Positions 34,701-42,847 of a DNA stretch of 64,000 nucleotides are shown here, one piece after another. The stretch lies in assembly GCF_963678865.1 (NCBI RefSeq), contig NZ_OY787459.1, positions 3,464,501-3,528,500 on the forward strand, read 5' to 3'. Positions within the stretch are counted from its first letter, which is position 1. The number at the start of each line of letters is the position of its first letter. The notes below the pieces were generated by a model. That model saw nothing but the letters and a program-made list of their open reading frames with translations, made no database searches and was not told the DNA's origin. The stretch comes from Maridesulfovibrio sp. (lineage in GTDB: Bacteria > Desulfobacterota > Desulfovibrionia > Desulfovibrionales > Desulfovibrionaceae). The translations under genes and the position numbers were made by a program.

Positions 34701-34734
34701 ATTCCGCAGTGCTTCGGTGCTGCGGAATTTTTTT
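34701..34734 (+). terminator. Intrinsic terminator of sahR-ahcY
   Basis: ATTCCGCAG and CTGCGGAAT form the stem around TGCTTCGGTG, followed by seven T. Confidence 0.9.
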
Positions 34735-34829
34735 ATGGTTTGCTGGACTAAGGGGCAATAGTGAATATAAACAGAAGCGAGGTTTGTTTTTGGATATAGT
34801 TCTTGTGACCAACACCGAGGAGACTGGGA

Positions 34830-36416
34830 ATGCTAAATGAAGGTGAAGTGTTAAAAGGTAAGCTGTTGGATATGGTGTTGGATTCTGAAATAACTAGGAC
34901 ACAAAATGAAATTGAAAGACATTTAGCGCAGTTTGATCCTGATTATGTTTTTGATTTGTCGCATTCTTTTTTTCGGTCTATGGAAGAGTTTATTAATATT
35001 TTCTTAGAAACTGAATTTTCTGAGTGTGTCCCAAATAGTATTTTAAACGTTAGATTGGGTAATAGTTATCTTCATAATGAGAGTAATCAGAGAGATGTCG
35101 CTGTTTTTTTGATCAATAAGTATGATAAGAGAATTTGCCGAAGAGTTTTGAATTTTTTGATAATGACTAGTGCGTTCAAAGGGGCGGCTGAAGCTAATCA
35201 TGGAATGGGGTATTTCAAGTATCGTGGCGGACCATTTTCGGTAGGAGAGGCTGCTAAATATTATCAATCAAGACGGAAAACTATTGTTGATCTGTTGTTT
35301 TATTTGCCCGGAGTGTGTGTGGGTAATCGTAAGCCTTGCACGGAAGATTTTTTTTATGAATTGATGCATGTTGCTGAAACTGGACTAAGTTCTTTGCATT
35401 TAATGAGGACTAAGCAGGTTCTCGCTTTACTGCATAATGATTATGAGGTTACTGTTGTTGATAATGGTCTCTTGGGCAATATGAATTTAGAGGTGCTTGA
35501 GGATGGGTTTTATGAACCGCAGCGTATTTCTTTGGTTGATCAGCAGAAATATCGTGAGTCCGACAGCGTCCAGTCTGAATATGAAGATGTCCCTACTGGT
35601 GTTCTTTTTTCCGTGCAAGAATTTAGGAATTCAATGAGAATTATCCTGGATCAGGTGGATGATTTCAGGTCAAGAGATCAAGCGAAGCCAGAGACTTCTG
35701 CTTTCACTGCTTCTTATTCTTTGTTTATGAAAGTCTATGAAATATTATTGATTGTTTCATCTCATTGTAGTGATGGTTACAATATTGATATGGGATTTGA
35801 TAAATTTCTTGAGATTGTGACATCTGTTGTTGGTGATAATGTCGATAGTATTTTCAATGTAATGTGTTGTGAGGGGCGTGGTTGGTTTGATCTTGTTGGT
35901 ACAGAATATTGTTTTATTATTGCTGGTGGTAAGGTAAGGTCTAATGTAAATCTTATGATGCGTTTTTCGCAGTACTTAAGCAATAAAACTCTAGAAAAAA
36001 ACAAAAAATTTCAAATCAATTCGGGGTTTCTTTTTGAAAAAAAACTTAGAGATATTTTAATAAATAAGGGCTTTAAGTCTGAAAATATTACACGAATAGA
36101 GAATAAAGAGTTTGATGTAATTGTTAGTCGTGACAACGTGGTGTATAATTTTCAGTGTAAAAATAATATCCTAAACGTTAGAGATGTTGATGTTAATGTT
36201 AAAAGGTTTGTTAGGCACAATAAAAGATTAGTAAATTCATTTAAAAATGCCTTAGAGAAAGAATGTCAACGAGAAGACCTATTGAAAAAAAAGCTAGGGG
36301 TAAACTCTGTTTGTCATTATGTTGTTAGCAGATTTCCTGTTTTTTCTGAAAATGATAGTATTATTTCATATAATAAGTTTGAAGAATTTGTAGATGAAAT
36401 TTTGCTTCAAAATTAA
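34830..36416 (+). CDS. AT-rich orphan gene with C-terminal PD-(D/E)XK nuclease-like domain
   Basis: 528 residues with GAGGAG before ATG 34830. I do not recognise the N-terminal 390 residues, which look helical. The C-terminal part has the layout of a restriction-type nuclease core: FEKKLRDILINKGF, then an acidic NKEFDVIVSRDN and YNFQCKNN (Asp ... Gln-x-Lys). Base composition and codon use are clearly more AT-rich than the flanking genes, with many ATT, AAT and TTT codons, suggesting horizontal transfer. It is a single gene between two housekeeping genes. A role in defence or DNA processing is inference only. Confidence 0.7.
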   Translation: MLNEGEVLKGKLLDMVLDSEITRTQNEIERHLAQFDPDYVFDLSHSFFRSMEEFINIFLETEFSECVPNSILNVRLGNSYLHNESNQRDVAVFLINKYDKRICRRVLNFLIMTSAFKGAAEANHGMGYFKYRGGPFSVGEAAKYYQSRRKTIVDLLFYLPGVCVGNRKPCTEDFFYELMHVAETGLSSLHLMRTKQVLALLHNDYEVTVVDNGLLGNMNLEVLEDGFYEPQRISLVDQQKYRESDSVQSEYEDVPTGVLFSVQEFRNSMRIILDQVDDFRSRDQAKPETSAFTASYSLFMKVYEILLIVSSHCSDGYNIDMGFDKFLEIVTSVVGDNVDSIFNVMCCEGRGWFDLVGTEYCFIIAGGKVRSNVNLMMRFSQYLSNKTLEKNKKFQINSGFLFEKKLRDILINKGFKSENITRIENKEFDVIVSRDNVVYNFQCKNNILNVRDVDVNVKRFVRHNKRLVNSFKNALEKECQREDLLKKKLGVNSVCHYVVSRFPVFSENDSIISYNKFEEFVDEILLQN

Positions 36417-36706
36417 TTTTGCCGCTCGAGGTATTTTGGGGGGAAGCTGGTTTGTCGTAATCTCTATTTTATAGTTTCTCTCCCATTCCGCTTTACATTT
36501 ACCCCATAATAAGTCACTTACACCCACCTCGGCGTGACTGGACGCATGCAAAGATCATATTCTTATTATCCGGAAATCAGCTTCGCTTTTCGAAGCCCTT
36601 ATCCCCTACGTCCCAGAGATTATTAAGTATTCGGAAATTAATTCCGCAGCACGGTAGCCGTCACGCGCAGCCGTCAGACATAGTCCTTTCACCACTGGAT
36701 ATATTT
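36417..36706. other. 290-base gap before the helicase gene
   Basis: No credible gene, tRNA or strong terminator is visible. A small hairpin (CTTCGCTTTTCGAAG near 36585) is present. Composition returns toward that of the rest of the window, so the right edge of the AT-rich segment is near 36420. Confidence 0.5.
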
Positions 36707-38167
36707 GTGAGTTTTAAACAATTTTCTTTTGACCGGCGTATTCTGGCCGGAATCAATGCTTGCGGCTATGAAAAGCCGACCCCCATTCAGGAAAAAGCCA
36801 TCCCCGAAGTGCTCAAAGGGCGCGATGTAATGGGGTTGGCCCAGACCGGAACCGGTAAAACAGCAGCCTTTGCACTGCCCATAATGCAGCGGTTGCTGGA
36901 GAACAAAATTTCCGGTCAGGGACCGATCCGAGTGCTCGTACTCGCACCGACCCGCGAGCTTGCCTTGCAGATTCATGAGAATTTTATGGAGCTTGGCGTA
37001 GAGGCTGGAATTAGAAGTTCCGCTGTTTTCGGCGGAGTGGGTGCCATGCCCCAGATTCAGGCGGCACGGCGCTCTTCCATTGTTGTTGCCTGTCCCGGAC
37101 GTTTGCTGGACTTGATGAATCAGGATGTAATCAAACTTGATATGGTGGACACCCTTGTGCTGGACGAGGCCGACCGCATGCTGGATATGGGCTTCCTGCC
37201 GGATATCCGCAGGATCATGTCCAAATTGCCCAAACGTCGCCAGAATTTACTTTTTTCTGCGACCATGCCCAATGATATCCGCGACCTTGCGGATAAAATT
37301 CTTTATCGCCCGGCAACGGTGCAGGTGGCGAATACTGCTCCGGCCAAGACTGTGGAGCATGCATTTTATCCGGTCAGTCAGCATTTGAAGAACGGCCTGT
37401 TGTTCAAGGTACTTGCTGAAACTGATTATGACAGCCTGCTCATTTTTACCAGAACCAAGCACAAGGCTAAGAATCTTTCCCGCAGATTGGTTGCTCGTGG
37501 GCATAAGGCAACATTTCTGCAGGGGAATATGAGCCAGAACCAGCGGCAGCGTTCCTTGGACGGATTTCGGGACGGGACATTCAAAGTTATGGTGGCAACC
37601 GATATTGCCGCGCGCGGTATTGATTGCGACCGCATAACCCATGTTATCAACCTCGATATTCCCGATACCGCCGAGACTTATACCCATCGCATAGGCAGGA
37701 CCGGACGGGCAGGGCGCAGCGGCAGTGCTTTTACTTTCGTTACCCGCGATGATCTGCGTCTGATGCGCGAGATTGAAAAAGCTGTTGGCTATCCCATTGA
37801 GCACCGCACTCTGGAAGATTTTGATTACGATAAACCCAACACCCATCCTGATACAGATAAAGGGTACAGCCGCAAACCCGCCGCAGCTCGCAAACCTGAG
37901 GGGGGCCGTAAGCCGGGGAGAGGCCGCAAACCTGCTGAAGCCGGCAGTGTTGATGATGCCCGTAATGCAGGGGAAGGCCGCAAGCAAGGCGGTAGACGCA
38001 AACCGGGGAGCGGACCTGCAAAACATTCAGATGAAAGGCGTGATTCCCGCCCCGTCAATAAGCGTAAACCCGGCAGCTCCAAGAACAGTGATGATGAAGG
38101 TGTAAAACGCAAAACAGGTCGGCCTTCAAGAAAACGCCGCCGTCCATCACGTTTTTCTAAAGTATAA
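36707..38167 (+). CDS. DEAD-box RNA helicase, RhlE-like
   Basis: 486 residues from GTG 36707 (MSFKQFSFDRRI). All core motifs are present: GYEKPTPIQ, AQTGTGKT, PTRELALQI, VLDEADRMLD, SATMP, LIFTRT, ATDIAARGID and HRIGRTGRAGR. The last 120 residues are a basic low-complexity tail with repeats of the type RKPxxGRKPG, probably a nonspecific RNA-binding tail. It unwinds structured RNA in ribosome assembly or cold adaptation. An RRM protein gene of cold-shock type follows about 250 bases downstream. Confidence 0.92.
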   Translation: MSFKQFSFDRRILAGINACGYEKPTPIQEKAIPEVLKGRDVMGLAQTGTGKTAAFALPIMQRLLENKISGQGPIRVLVLAPTRELALQIHENFMELGVEAGIRSSAVFGGVGAMPQIQAARRSSIVVACPGRLLDLMNQDVIKLDMVDTLVLDEADRMLDMGFLPDIRRIMSKLPKRRQNLLFSATMPNDIRDLADKILYRPATVQVANTAPAKTVEHAFYPVSQHLKNGLLFKVLAETDYDSLLIFTRTKHKAKNLSRRLVARGHKATFLQGNMSQNQRQRSLDGFRDGTFKVMVATDIAARGIDCDRITHVINLDIPDTAETYTHRIGRTGRAGRSGSAFTFVTRDDLRLMREIEKAVGYPIEHRTLEDFDYDKPNTHPDTDKGYSRKPAAARKPEGGRKPGRGRKPAEAGSVDDARNAGEGRKQGGRRKPGSGPAKHSDERRDSRPVNKRKPGSSKNSDDEGVKRKTGRPSRKRRRPSRFSKV

Positions 38168-38413
38168 TCAGCAGTTTTTTTATCGACGCTGAGATTGTTT
38201 ATATGGAAATAATTTATTTTTGAAATATTTCCCTTGACTTTTATAGGGAAGTAGTCAAACAGTGTATTCAGTCGCCAGCGGCCTCTGCGAAGGAAGTTGG
38301 TTTTAGTTCGAACAGGTATATCAAGGAGCAGTGTACGCATCTTGTGCGCTGCCCTTTTTTTGTACCTGACGCATTTGCGTGAAAGTTTTTTACATTTTTT
38401 AGGAGAATTTTTA
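38168..38413 (+). promoter_or_regulatory. Long 5' region of the RRM gene
   Basis: 246 bases without a gene. TTGACT at 38235 is a possible -35 hexamer, which would leave a leader of more than 100 bases before the AGGAG at 38401. Long leaders are usual for cold-inducible genes, but no known thermosensor motif was recognised. Confidence 0.35.
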
Positions 38414-38677
38414 ATGTCCAAGAACATCTATGTCGGTAACCTGCCCTGGTCTGCAACTGAAGACGAAGTCCGCGCTGCTTTCGAAGCTTACGGTGAAGTT
38501 GTATCTGTTAAACTCATCGAAGACAGAGAAACCGGTCGTCCCCGTGGTTTCGGTTTTGTTGAAATGGAAGACGCTGGCGCAATGGATGCTATCGACAATC
38601 TGGATGGTAAAGACTTCGGCGGCCGTAACCTTAAGGTTAACGAAGCGAAGCCCCGCGCACCTCGCCCCCGCTGGTAG
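38414..38677 (+). CDS. RRM-type RNA-binding protein
   Basis: 87 residues from ATG 38414 with AGGAG nine bases upstream; a longer frame to 38297 runs through the leader. RNP2 (IYVGNLPW) and RNP1 (RGFGFVEM) are complete, with a short basic tail (PRAPRPRW). This is the single-RRM family common in cyanobacteria and deltaproteobacteria, often cold-induced and involved in RNA stability. Position behind a DEAD-box helicase fits RNA remodelling. Confidence 0.92.
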   Translation: MSKNIYVGNLPWSATEDEVRAAFEAYGEVVSVKLIEDRETGRPRGFGFVEMEDAGAMDAIDNLDGKDFGGRNLKVNEAKPRAPRPRW

Positions 38678-38703
38678 TCAATATATAGTTTGACTGTCTT
38701 TTC

Positions 38704-38735
38704 GGCCCGCTTTCATTTTGAAGGCGGGCCTTTTG
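38704..38735 (+). terminator. Intrinsic terminator of the RRM gene
   Basis: GGCCCGC pairs with GCGGGCC, followed by TTTTGTGTTTT. Confidence 0.85.
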
Positions 38736-38824
38736 TGTTTTCAGTTGGTTCTCATTTCGCTATAAAAGCAACGGTTTCTTAATTAGCTATCCCCAGCCGG
38801 CCTTTATTACCGGAGATTTATCTT

Positions 38825-39820
38825 ATGTTGCGCAAGCTTGTTTTTCTTATTTGTTTATTGATTTCCCCTTCCATGGTTATGGCTCAGCCTTTTCATGTGC
38901 GGACTTCTTCTTTTGTTCCCATGGAGTCCGAGACTATTTTTGATGGTAAATATCTCACCGACGGTAATGCCACTACCGGTTGGATAGAAAATAGTGGAGG
39001 CAGCGGAACAGGAGAGTGGCTGCACTTTTTTTTCCCGGCACAGGTTATCGTGGATTCAGTGCAGATTGTGAACGGCGGGGAGGGCAGCAAAGTGGGTAAG
39101 GTCGCCCGTATCAAGGATGTTTCAGTTTCATTTTCCGGCGGGCAGCGGCAGGAGTTTACCCTTGTGGATTCAGACCAGAAACAGCAGCCCAGAATTCGTA
39201 AGTTTCCTACCAACAGTCTCGGTTTGAATATTAATTCTGTTTATAAGCAGAAGGATGTGAAACATGCCGGATTTGCCGAGGTATATATCAAGTACCATCG
39301 TATAACCCCGGAAGAGGTGGCAGCTGTTACGGCTTCAAAAAAGGCAAATGTAACAGGAGTTGCCAGCGGGGAGGCGGTAATTGTCAAACCTCGTAAAATG
39401 AGCGTGGAAGAGAAAAAAGTACTTTATGAGAAGATGAGTGCGCTTGAGAAGAAGCAGGCCGTGCTCGATGAAATGAAGGTCTTTTTCGATAAATTTTATA
39501 CCAATTTTGTCACCATGAATGAAGAGTATCCGCGCATGTATACTCAGGATAAATTTTTGTTAGAAAGTTCCACCTTTGAAAATTTCCGGGCAATGCTTGA
39601 GAAACGAAAGGTGCTCGATAAATACAAGAGTGCGGTGGTATCCACTTCCGGATTGCGTTTCAGTATTCGTACCTTGACTCCTACACAAGTGGAGCTTTGG
39701 GTTAAAGGTGATTATACCGTCATTTACGATATGCAGTCGCACCAGATTACGGAAAATGCCCTGTTTCATTTGAAAAAAGAATACGGGGAATGGAAAGTGA
39801 ACAGTAAGACCGAGTTTTAA
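38825..39820 (+). CDS. Secreted protein with discoidin-like (NADase-type glycan-binding) domain
   Basis: 331 residues with a signal peptide ending near VMAQP (about residue 21). The first half (about 25-160) has the discoidin-like signature seen in NADase-type glycan-binding domains: FDGKYLTDGNATTGWIE, EWLHFFFP, VDSVQIVNGG and VSVSFSGG. The middle is charged and helical. The C-terminal part (about 215-331) may be an NTF2-like or SH3-like domain (VELWVKGDYTVIYD). It probably binds a surface ligand in the periplasm. The call rests on pattern, not alignment. Confidence 0.7.
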   Translation: MLRKLVFLICLLISPSMVMAQPFHVRTSSFVPMESETIFDGKYLTDGNATTGWIENSGGSGTGEWLHFFFPAQVIVDSVQIVNGGEGSKVGKVARIKDVSVSFSGGQRQEFTLVDSDQKQQPRIRKFPTNSLGLNINSVYKQKDVKHAGFAEVYIKYHRITPEEVAAVTASKKANVTGVASGEAVIVKPRKMSVEEKKVLYEKMSALEKKQAVLDEMKVFFDKFYTNFVTMNEEYPRMYTQDKFLLESSTFENFRAMLEKRKVLDKYKSAVVSTSGLRFSIRTLTPTQVELWVKGDYTVIYDMQSHQITENALFHLKKEYGEWKVNSKTEF

Positions 39821-39824
39821 AAAA

Positions 39825-39857
39825 CGGGGGATGATCTCAGATCATCCCCCGCTTTTT
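39825..39857 (+). terminator. Intrinsic terminator
   Basis: CGGGGGATGATC and GATCATCCCCCG form a long stem followed by six T. Confidence 0.9.
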
Positions 39858-39944
39858 TGTTGTATTTATAGAAGTCATGCAGGAGCATTCTGCTCTAGTC
39901 TTAAGTGTATGGTTGAACTGGATCTGTATAAGTCCCGAAGATAT

Positions 39945-41168
39945 CTATCTGGTTTGATGGGTCCAGTATTCAACATCCGGGCTGATATGCAGCAGGCCGA
40001 ATTCCTGCCCCAGTTCAATGAGCAGTACTGCGGCGAAACAGACAATGAGCACCATGCCTGAATATTTTCGTATGGAACCCTCTGGGGAATATTTCCAGAC
40101 AATCAGTCCGGGAAGGATGCCGAAGATAATGCATTCGCCCACTCCGCCGACGAGGTTGATCGCAATAAGGAAAATATCGGGATAGACCAGTCCGACCAGC
40201 AGTGGGGGAATGAACGACAGGCTCCAGATAACGATTCTATTCTCAATGCCGAAATTGCTTGATGCAAGATCGCGCATAAAACTCATAAGCGCGGTTCCGT
40301 TAGCCATGAATGATGTGGAGATGGCTGCAACGGCGAAAATGAGAGCTGCATATGTAAATGCGGGGGTCTGGAGCAGTTGTTCCAGCGGAATTGTTGCCGG
40401 GTCGTTTTTGCCGAAGGCGGTAATCAGGTCGATATGGGTTTCAGGATTGGAAAGCGGCACTGCGCCGAGAACCACCAGAAGCCATGCCAGATTCATGACC
40501 AGTCCGATGGTGGTGCCGCCGATTATGGCGGTGCGGATTTTTGTACGGTCATGGCCCAGCGAACGACATATGCTGGGAATGATGTTATGGAAATGAAAGG
40601 CCATAAGCAGCACCGGCAGTCCAGCCGGAATATATGTCCAGTCAAATTTTTCGAGGTTGACTGCGCTTACGTCGGGAACGACCATGAAAACCAGAGCCCC
40701 GAAAGTAATCCACATTGCAATTACCATATAGAGGGTGCATTTTTCCATCAACTTCATGCCGAAAGAGGTCATTCCGGTCACCATCAAAAAATATAGGAAC
40801 ATGACTACCGGCTTGGAAAGTGTAGTCTGCAGGCTCATGATGATGGCGGAAATGCCGCAGAGATATGCAACGAGGACGCCGTAAAGAATGATCAGGTTGG
40901 CGACAATGGTTACCCATTTTCCGGCATTACCCAGTTCGTCATGGAAGAATGTCGGTAAATCGGCATTTTCACTGGTGGTCAGGCTTTTCTGCTCCGAGTA
41001 AATCAGGGCGGTGTAGGTCATGAGCACCCACATGAGCAGTGTGGCGGCGATGGAGGGATAAAATCCTGCTGCGCAGAGGTTTACAGGCAGGGCGAGAATG
41101 CCGGCACCGAGCATGTTCCCGACAACAACGAACATCATGGACAGGGTGGATGCTTGTTTTTCCTGCAT
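39945..41168 (-). CDS. Aromatic amino acid permease, HAAAP family
   Basis: 407 residues with about eleven hydrophobic segments. The N-terminus VVVGNMLGAGILALPVN is the family signature of the hydroxy/aromatic amino acid permeases (TyrP, Mtr, TnaB), inner-membrane proton symporters for Tyr or Trp. The specific substrate cannot be set by eye. It lies downstream of aspA but after that gene's terminator, so it is probably expressed separately or by read-through. Confidence 0.85.
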   Translation of the reverse strand: MQEKQASTLSMMFVVVGNMLGAGILALPVNLCAAGFYPSIAATLLMWVLMTYTALIYSEQKSLTTSENADLPTFFHDELGNAGKWVTIVANLIILYGVLVAYLCGISAIIMSLQTTLSKPVVMFLYFLMVTGMTSFGMKLMEKCTLYMVIAMWITFGALVFMVVPDVSAVNLEKFDWTYIPAGLPVLLMAFHFHNIIPSICRSLGHDRTKIRTAIIGGTTIGLVMNLAWLLVVLGAVPLSNPETHIDLITAFGKNDPATIPLEQLLQTPAFTYAALIFAVAAISTSFMANGTALMSFMRDLASSNFGIENRIVIWSLSFIPPLLVGLVYPDIFLIAINLVGGVGECIIFGILPGLIVWKYSPEGSIRKYSGMVLIVCFAAVLLIELGQEFGLLHISPDVEYWTHQTR

Positions 41169-41198
41169 TATTCGTATCTCCTGTTGAATATCAGTTGA

Positions 41199-41235
41199 AA
41201 AAAAAGCCCGCAGAGCAGAAGCTTTGCGGGCTTTA
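41199..41235 (-). terminator. Intrinsic terminator of aspA
   Basis: On the minus strand AAAGCCCGCAAAGC pairs with GCTCTGCGGGCTTT and is followed by a T run. It sits between aspA and the permease gene. Confidence 0.85.
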
Positions 41236-41243
41236 TGGTATTT

Positions 41244-42662
41244 TTACTTGTTGGTTTCAATTAGGCTCAGGGGATGGGTGTGGACCATGGCCTCAGGTGA
41301 AAGTGCTTTATCCAGATCTTCTTTGGACATGTAGCCTTTCTCAATGACAATGTCATACACCGAGCGTCCAGACTTGAGGGCCTCGTTTGCGACTTCGGTT
41401 GATTTTTCGTAACCGATGTAAGGATTGAGTGCGGTAACCAGTCCGATGCTGTTTTCCACATAACCGCGGCAGACATCTTCATTGGCGGTTATTCCGGAGA
41501 TGCAGCGGTCGGCCAGAGTGCGAAAACCCCGGCGCATAATTGTCAGGGAATTTAGCAGGCTGGCGGAGATTACCGGTTCCATGACGTTAAGCTCCAGCTG
41601 TCCTGCTTCGGCGGCCATGCTGACGGTTACATCGCTGCCGATGACCGTGAAGGCAATCTGGTTGACCACTTCCGGGATGATGGGGTTGACCTTGCCGGGC
41701 ATGATTGAAGAACCCGGAGCCATGCGCGGCAGGTTGATTTCATTGAGCCCGCACCTCGGTCCTGAAGAGAGCAGACGCAGGTCATTGCATATTTTGGAAA
41801 TTTTAACGGCCACGCGTTTGAGTACGCCGGAGAGTTGCACATAGGCTCCGGTATCCTGAGTGGCTTCTACAAGATCCGGGGCCAGCTCAAGATCGAATCC
41901 GCTGATTTCTTTAAGCTTCTCAGTGACAATCTGGGCATATTTGGGCGGTGCGTTTAATCCGGTGCCGATGGCTGTTCCGCCCATGTTGATTTCACATATC
42001 AGGGCCTTTGCTTCACGTACCCGTTCAATATCTTCCCCGACCATGACCCCGTAGGAAGTGAATTCCTGCCCAAGAGTCATGGGCACTGCATCCTGCAGCT
42101 GGGTGCGGCCCATTTTCAGGATATGGGAAAATTCCTTGCCCTTTGCTGCAAAACTTTCCTGCAGGTACTCCATGGATTCAATGAGCTGGTCCATCTTGGC
42201 AAGCAGGCTCAGCCTTAGGCAGGTGGGGTACACGTCATTGGTGGACTGGGCCATGTTGACGTGGATGTTGGGGTGCAGATTGTCGTATTCACCGCGTTTG
42301 AAGCCTAAATGTTCAAGCCCGATGTTGGCGATGACCTCGTTGGCGTTCATGTTGGTAGATGTTCCGGCTCCGCCCTGAATGATGTCTACAACAAATTGAT
42401 CATGGTACTTGTCGGCCAGCAGCTCTTCGCAGGCAAAGACAATAGCTTTTGTCTTTTCATCATCAAGTTTACCCAGCTCATTGTTGGTCAGTGCTGCGGC
42501 TTTTTTGATCTGGGCCAGTGAATAAATGATATGCGGGTAATGGGAAATGGGTATCCCGGTGATGCGGAAATTTTCGGATGCCCGCATGGTTTGGGCTCCG
42601 TAGAGGGCGTCTTCCGGAACTTCCTTTGGGCCAATACAATCGTGCTCATTACGGAATTTCAT
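41244..42662 (-). CDS. aspA: Aspartate ammonia-lyase
   Basis: 472 residues from ATG 42662, placed six bases after TTGGAG; a TTG at 42674 would overlap that site. It deaminates aspartate to fumarate and ammonia. The fumarase/aspartase signature GSSIMPGKVNPIIPEVVNQ is present, with QGGAGTSTNMNANEV in the active site. Choice of AspA over fumarase rests on NPIIPEVVNQ and overall likeness. Fumarate made here could feed fumarate respiration. Upstream 185 bases hold no other gene. Confidence 0.9.
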   Translation of the reverse strand: MKFRNEHDCIGPKEVPEDALYGAQTMRASENFRITGIPISHYPHIIYSLAQIKKAAALTNNELGKLDDEKTKAIVFACEELLADKYHDQFVVDIIQGGAGTSTNMNANEVIANIGLEHLGFKRGEYDNLHPNIHVNMAQSTNDVYPTCLRLSLLAKMDQLIESMEYLQESFAAKGKEFSHILKMGRTQLQDAVPMTLGQEFTSYGVMVGEDIERVREAKALICEINMGGTAIGTGLNAPPKYAQIVTEKLKEISGFDLELAPDLVEATQDTGAYVQLSGVLKRVAVKISKICNDLRLLSSGPRCGLNEINLPRMAPGSSIMPGKVNPIIPEVVNQIAFTVIGSDVTVSMAAEAGQLELNVMEPVISASLLNSLTIMRRGFRTLADRCISGITANEDVCRGYVENSIGLVTALNPYIGYEKSTEVANEALKSGRSVYDIVIEKGYMSKEDLDKALSPEAMVHTHPLSLIETNK

Positions 42663-42847
42663 TTCTTTCTCCAAAGAATTCTAATTTGTTTCTACGGGGG
42701 AGAAAGTACCGGATAAAAGGCGGCACAGTATCACCCCGTGTGTATGTTTTAACATATCGTCATAGGGGGTCAATATAACTATATGAAATCTTTGTTTACC
42801 CAGTCAGTAACAGGAAATATCCCTTTTTTGTGAAATCTGTATTCAGC

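Noticed and set aside
36417-36706. A small RNA or attachment site at the right border of the AT-rich gene.
   Set aside because: No direct repeat with the left border, no tRNA end and no clear promoter-terminator pair could be seen.
37247-38026. A 259-residue minus-strand open frame opposite the helicase gene.
   Set aside because: The helicase motifs on the plus strand are complete, and the antisense product is low-complexity.
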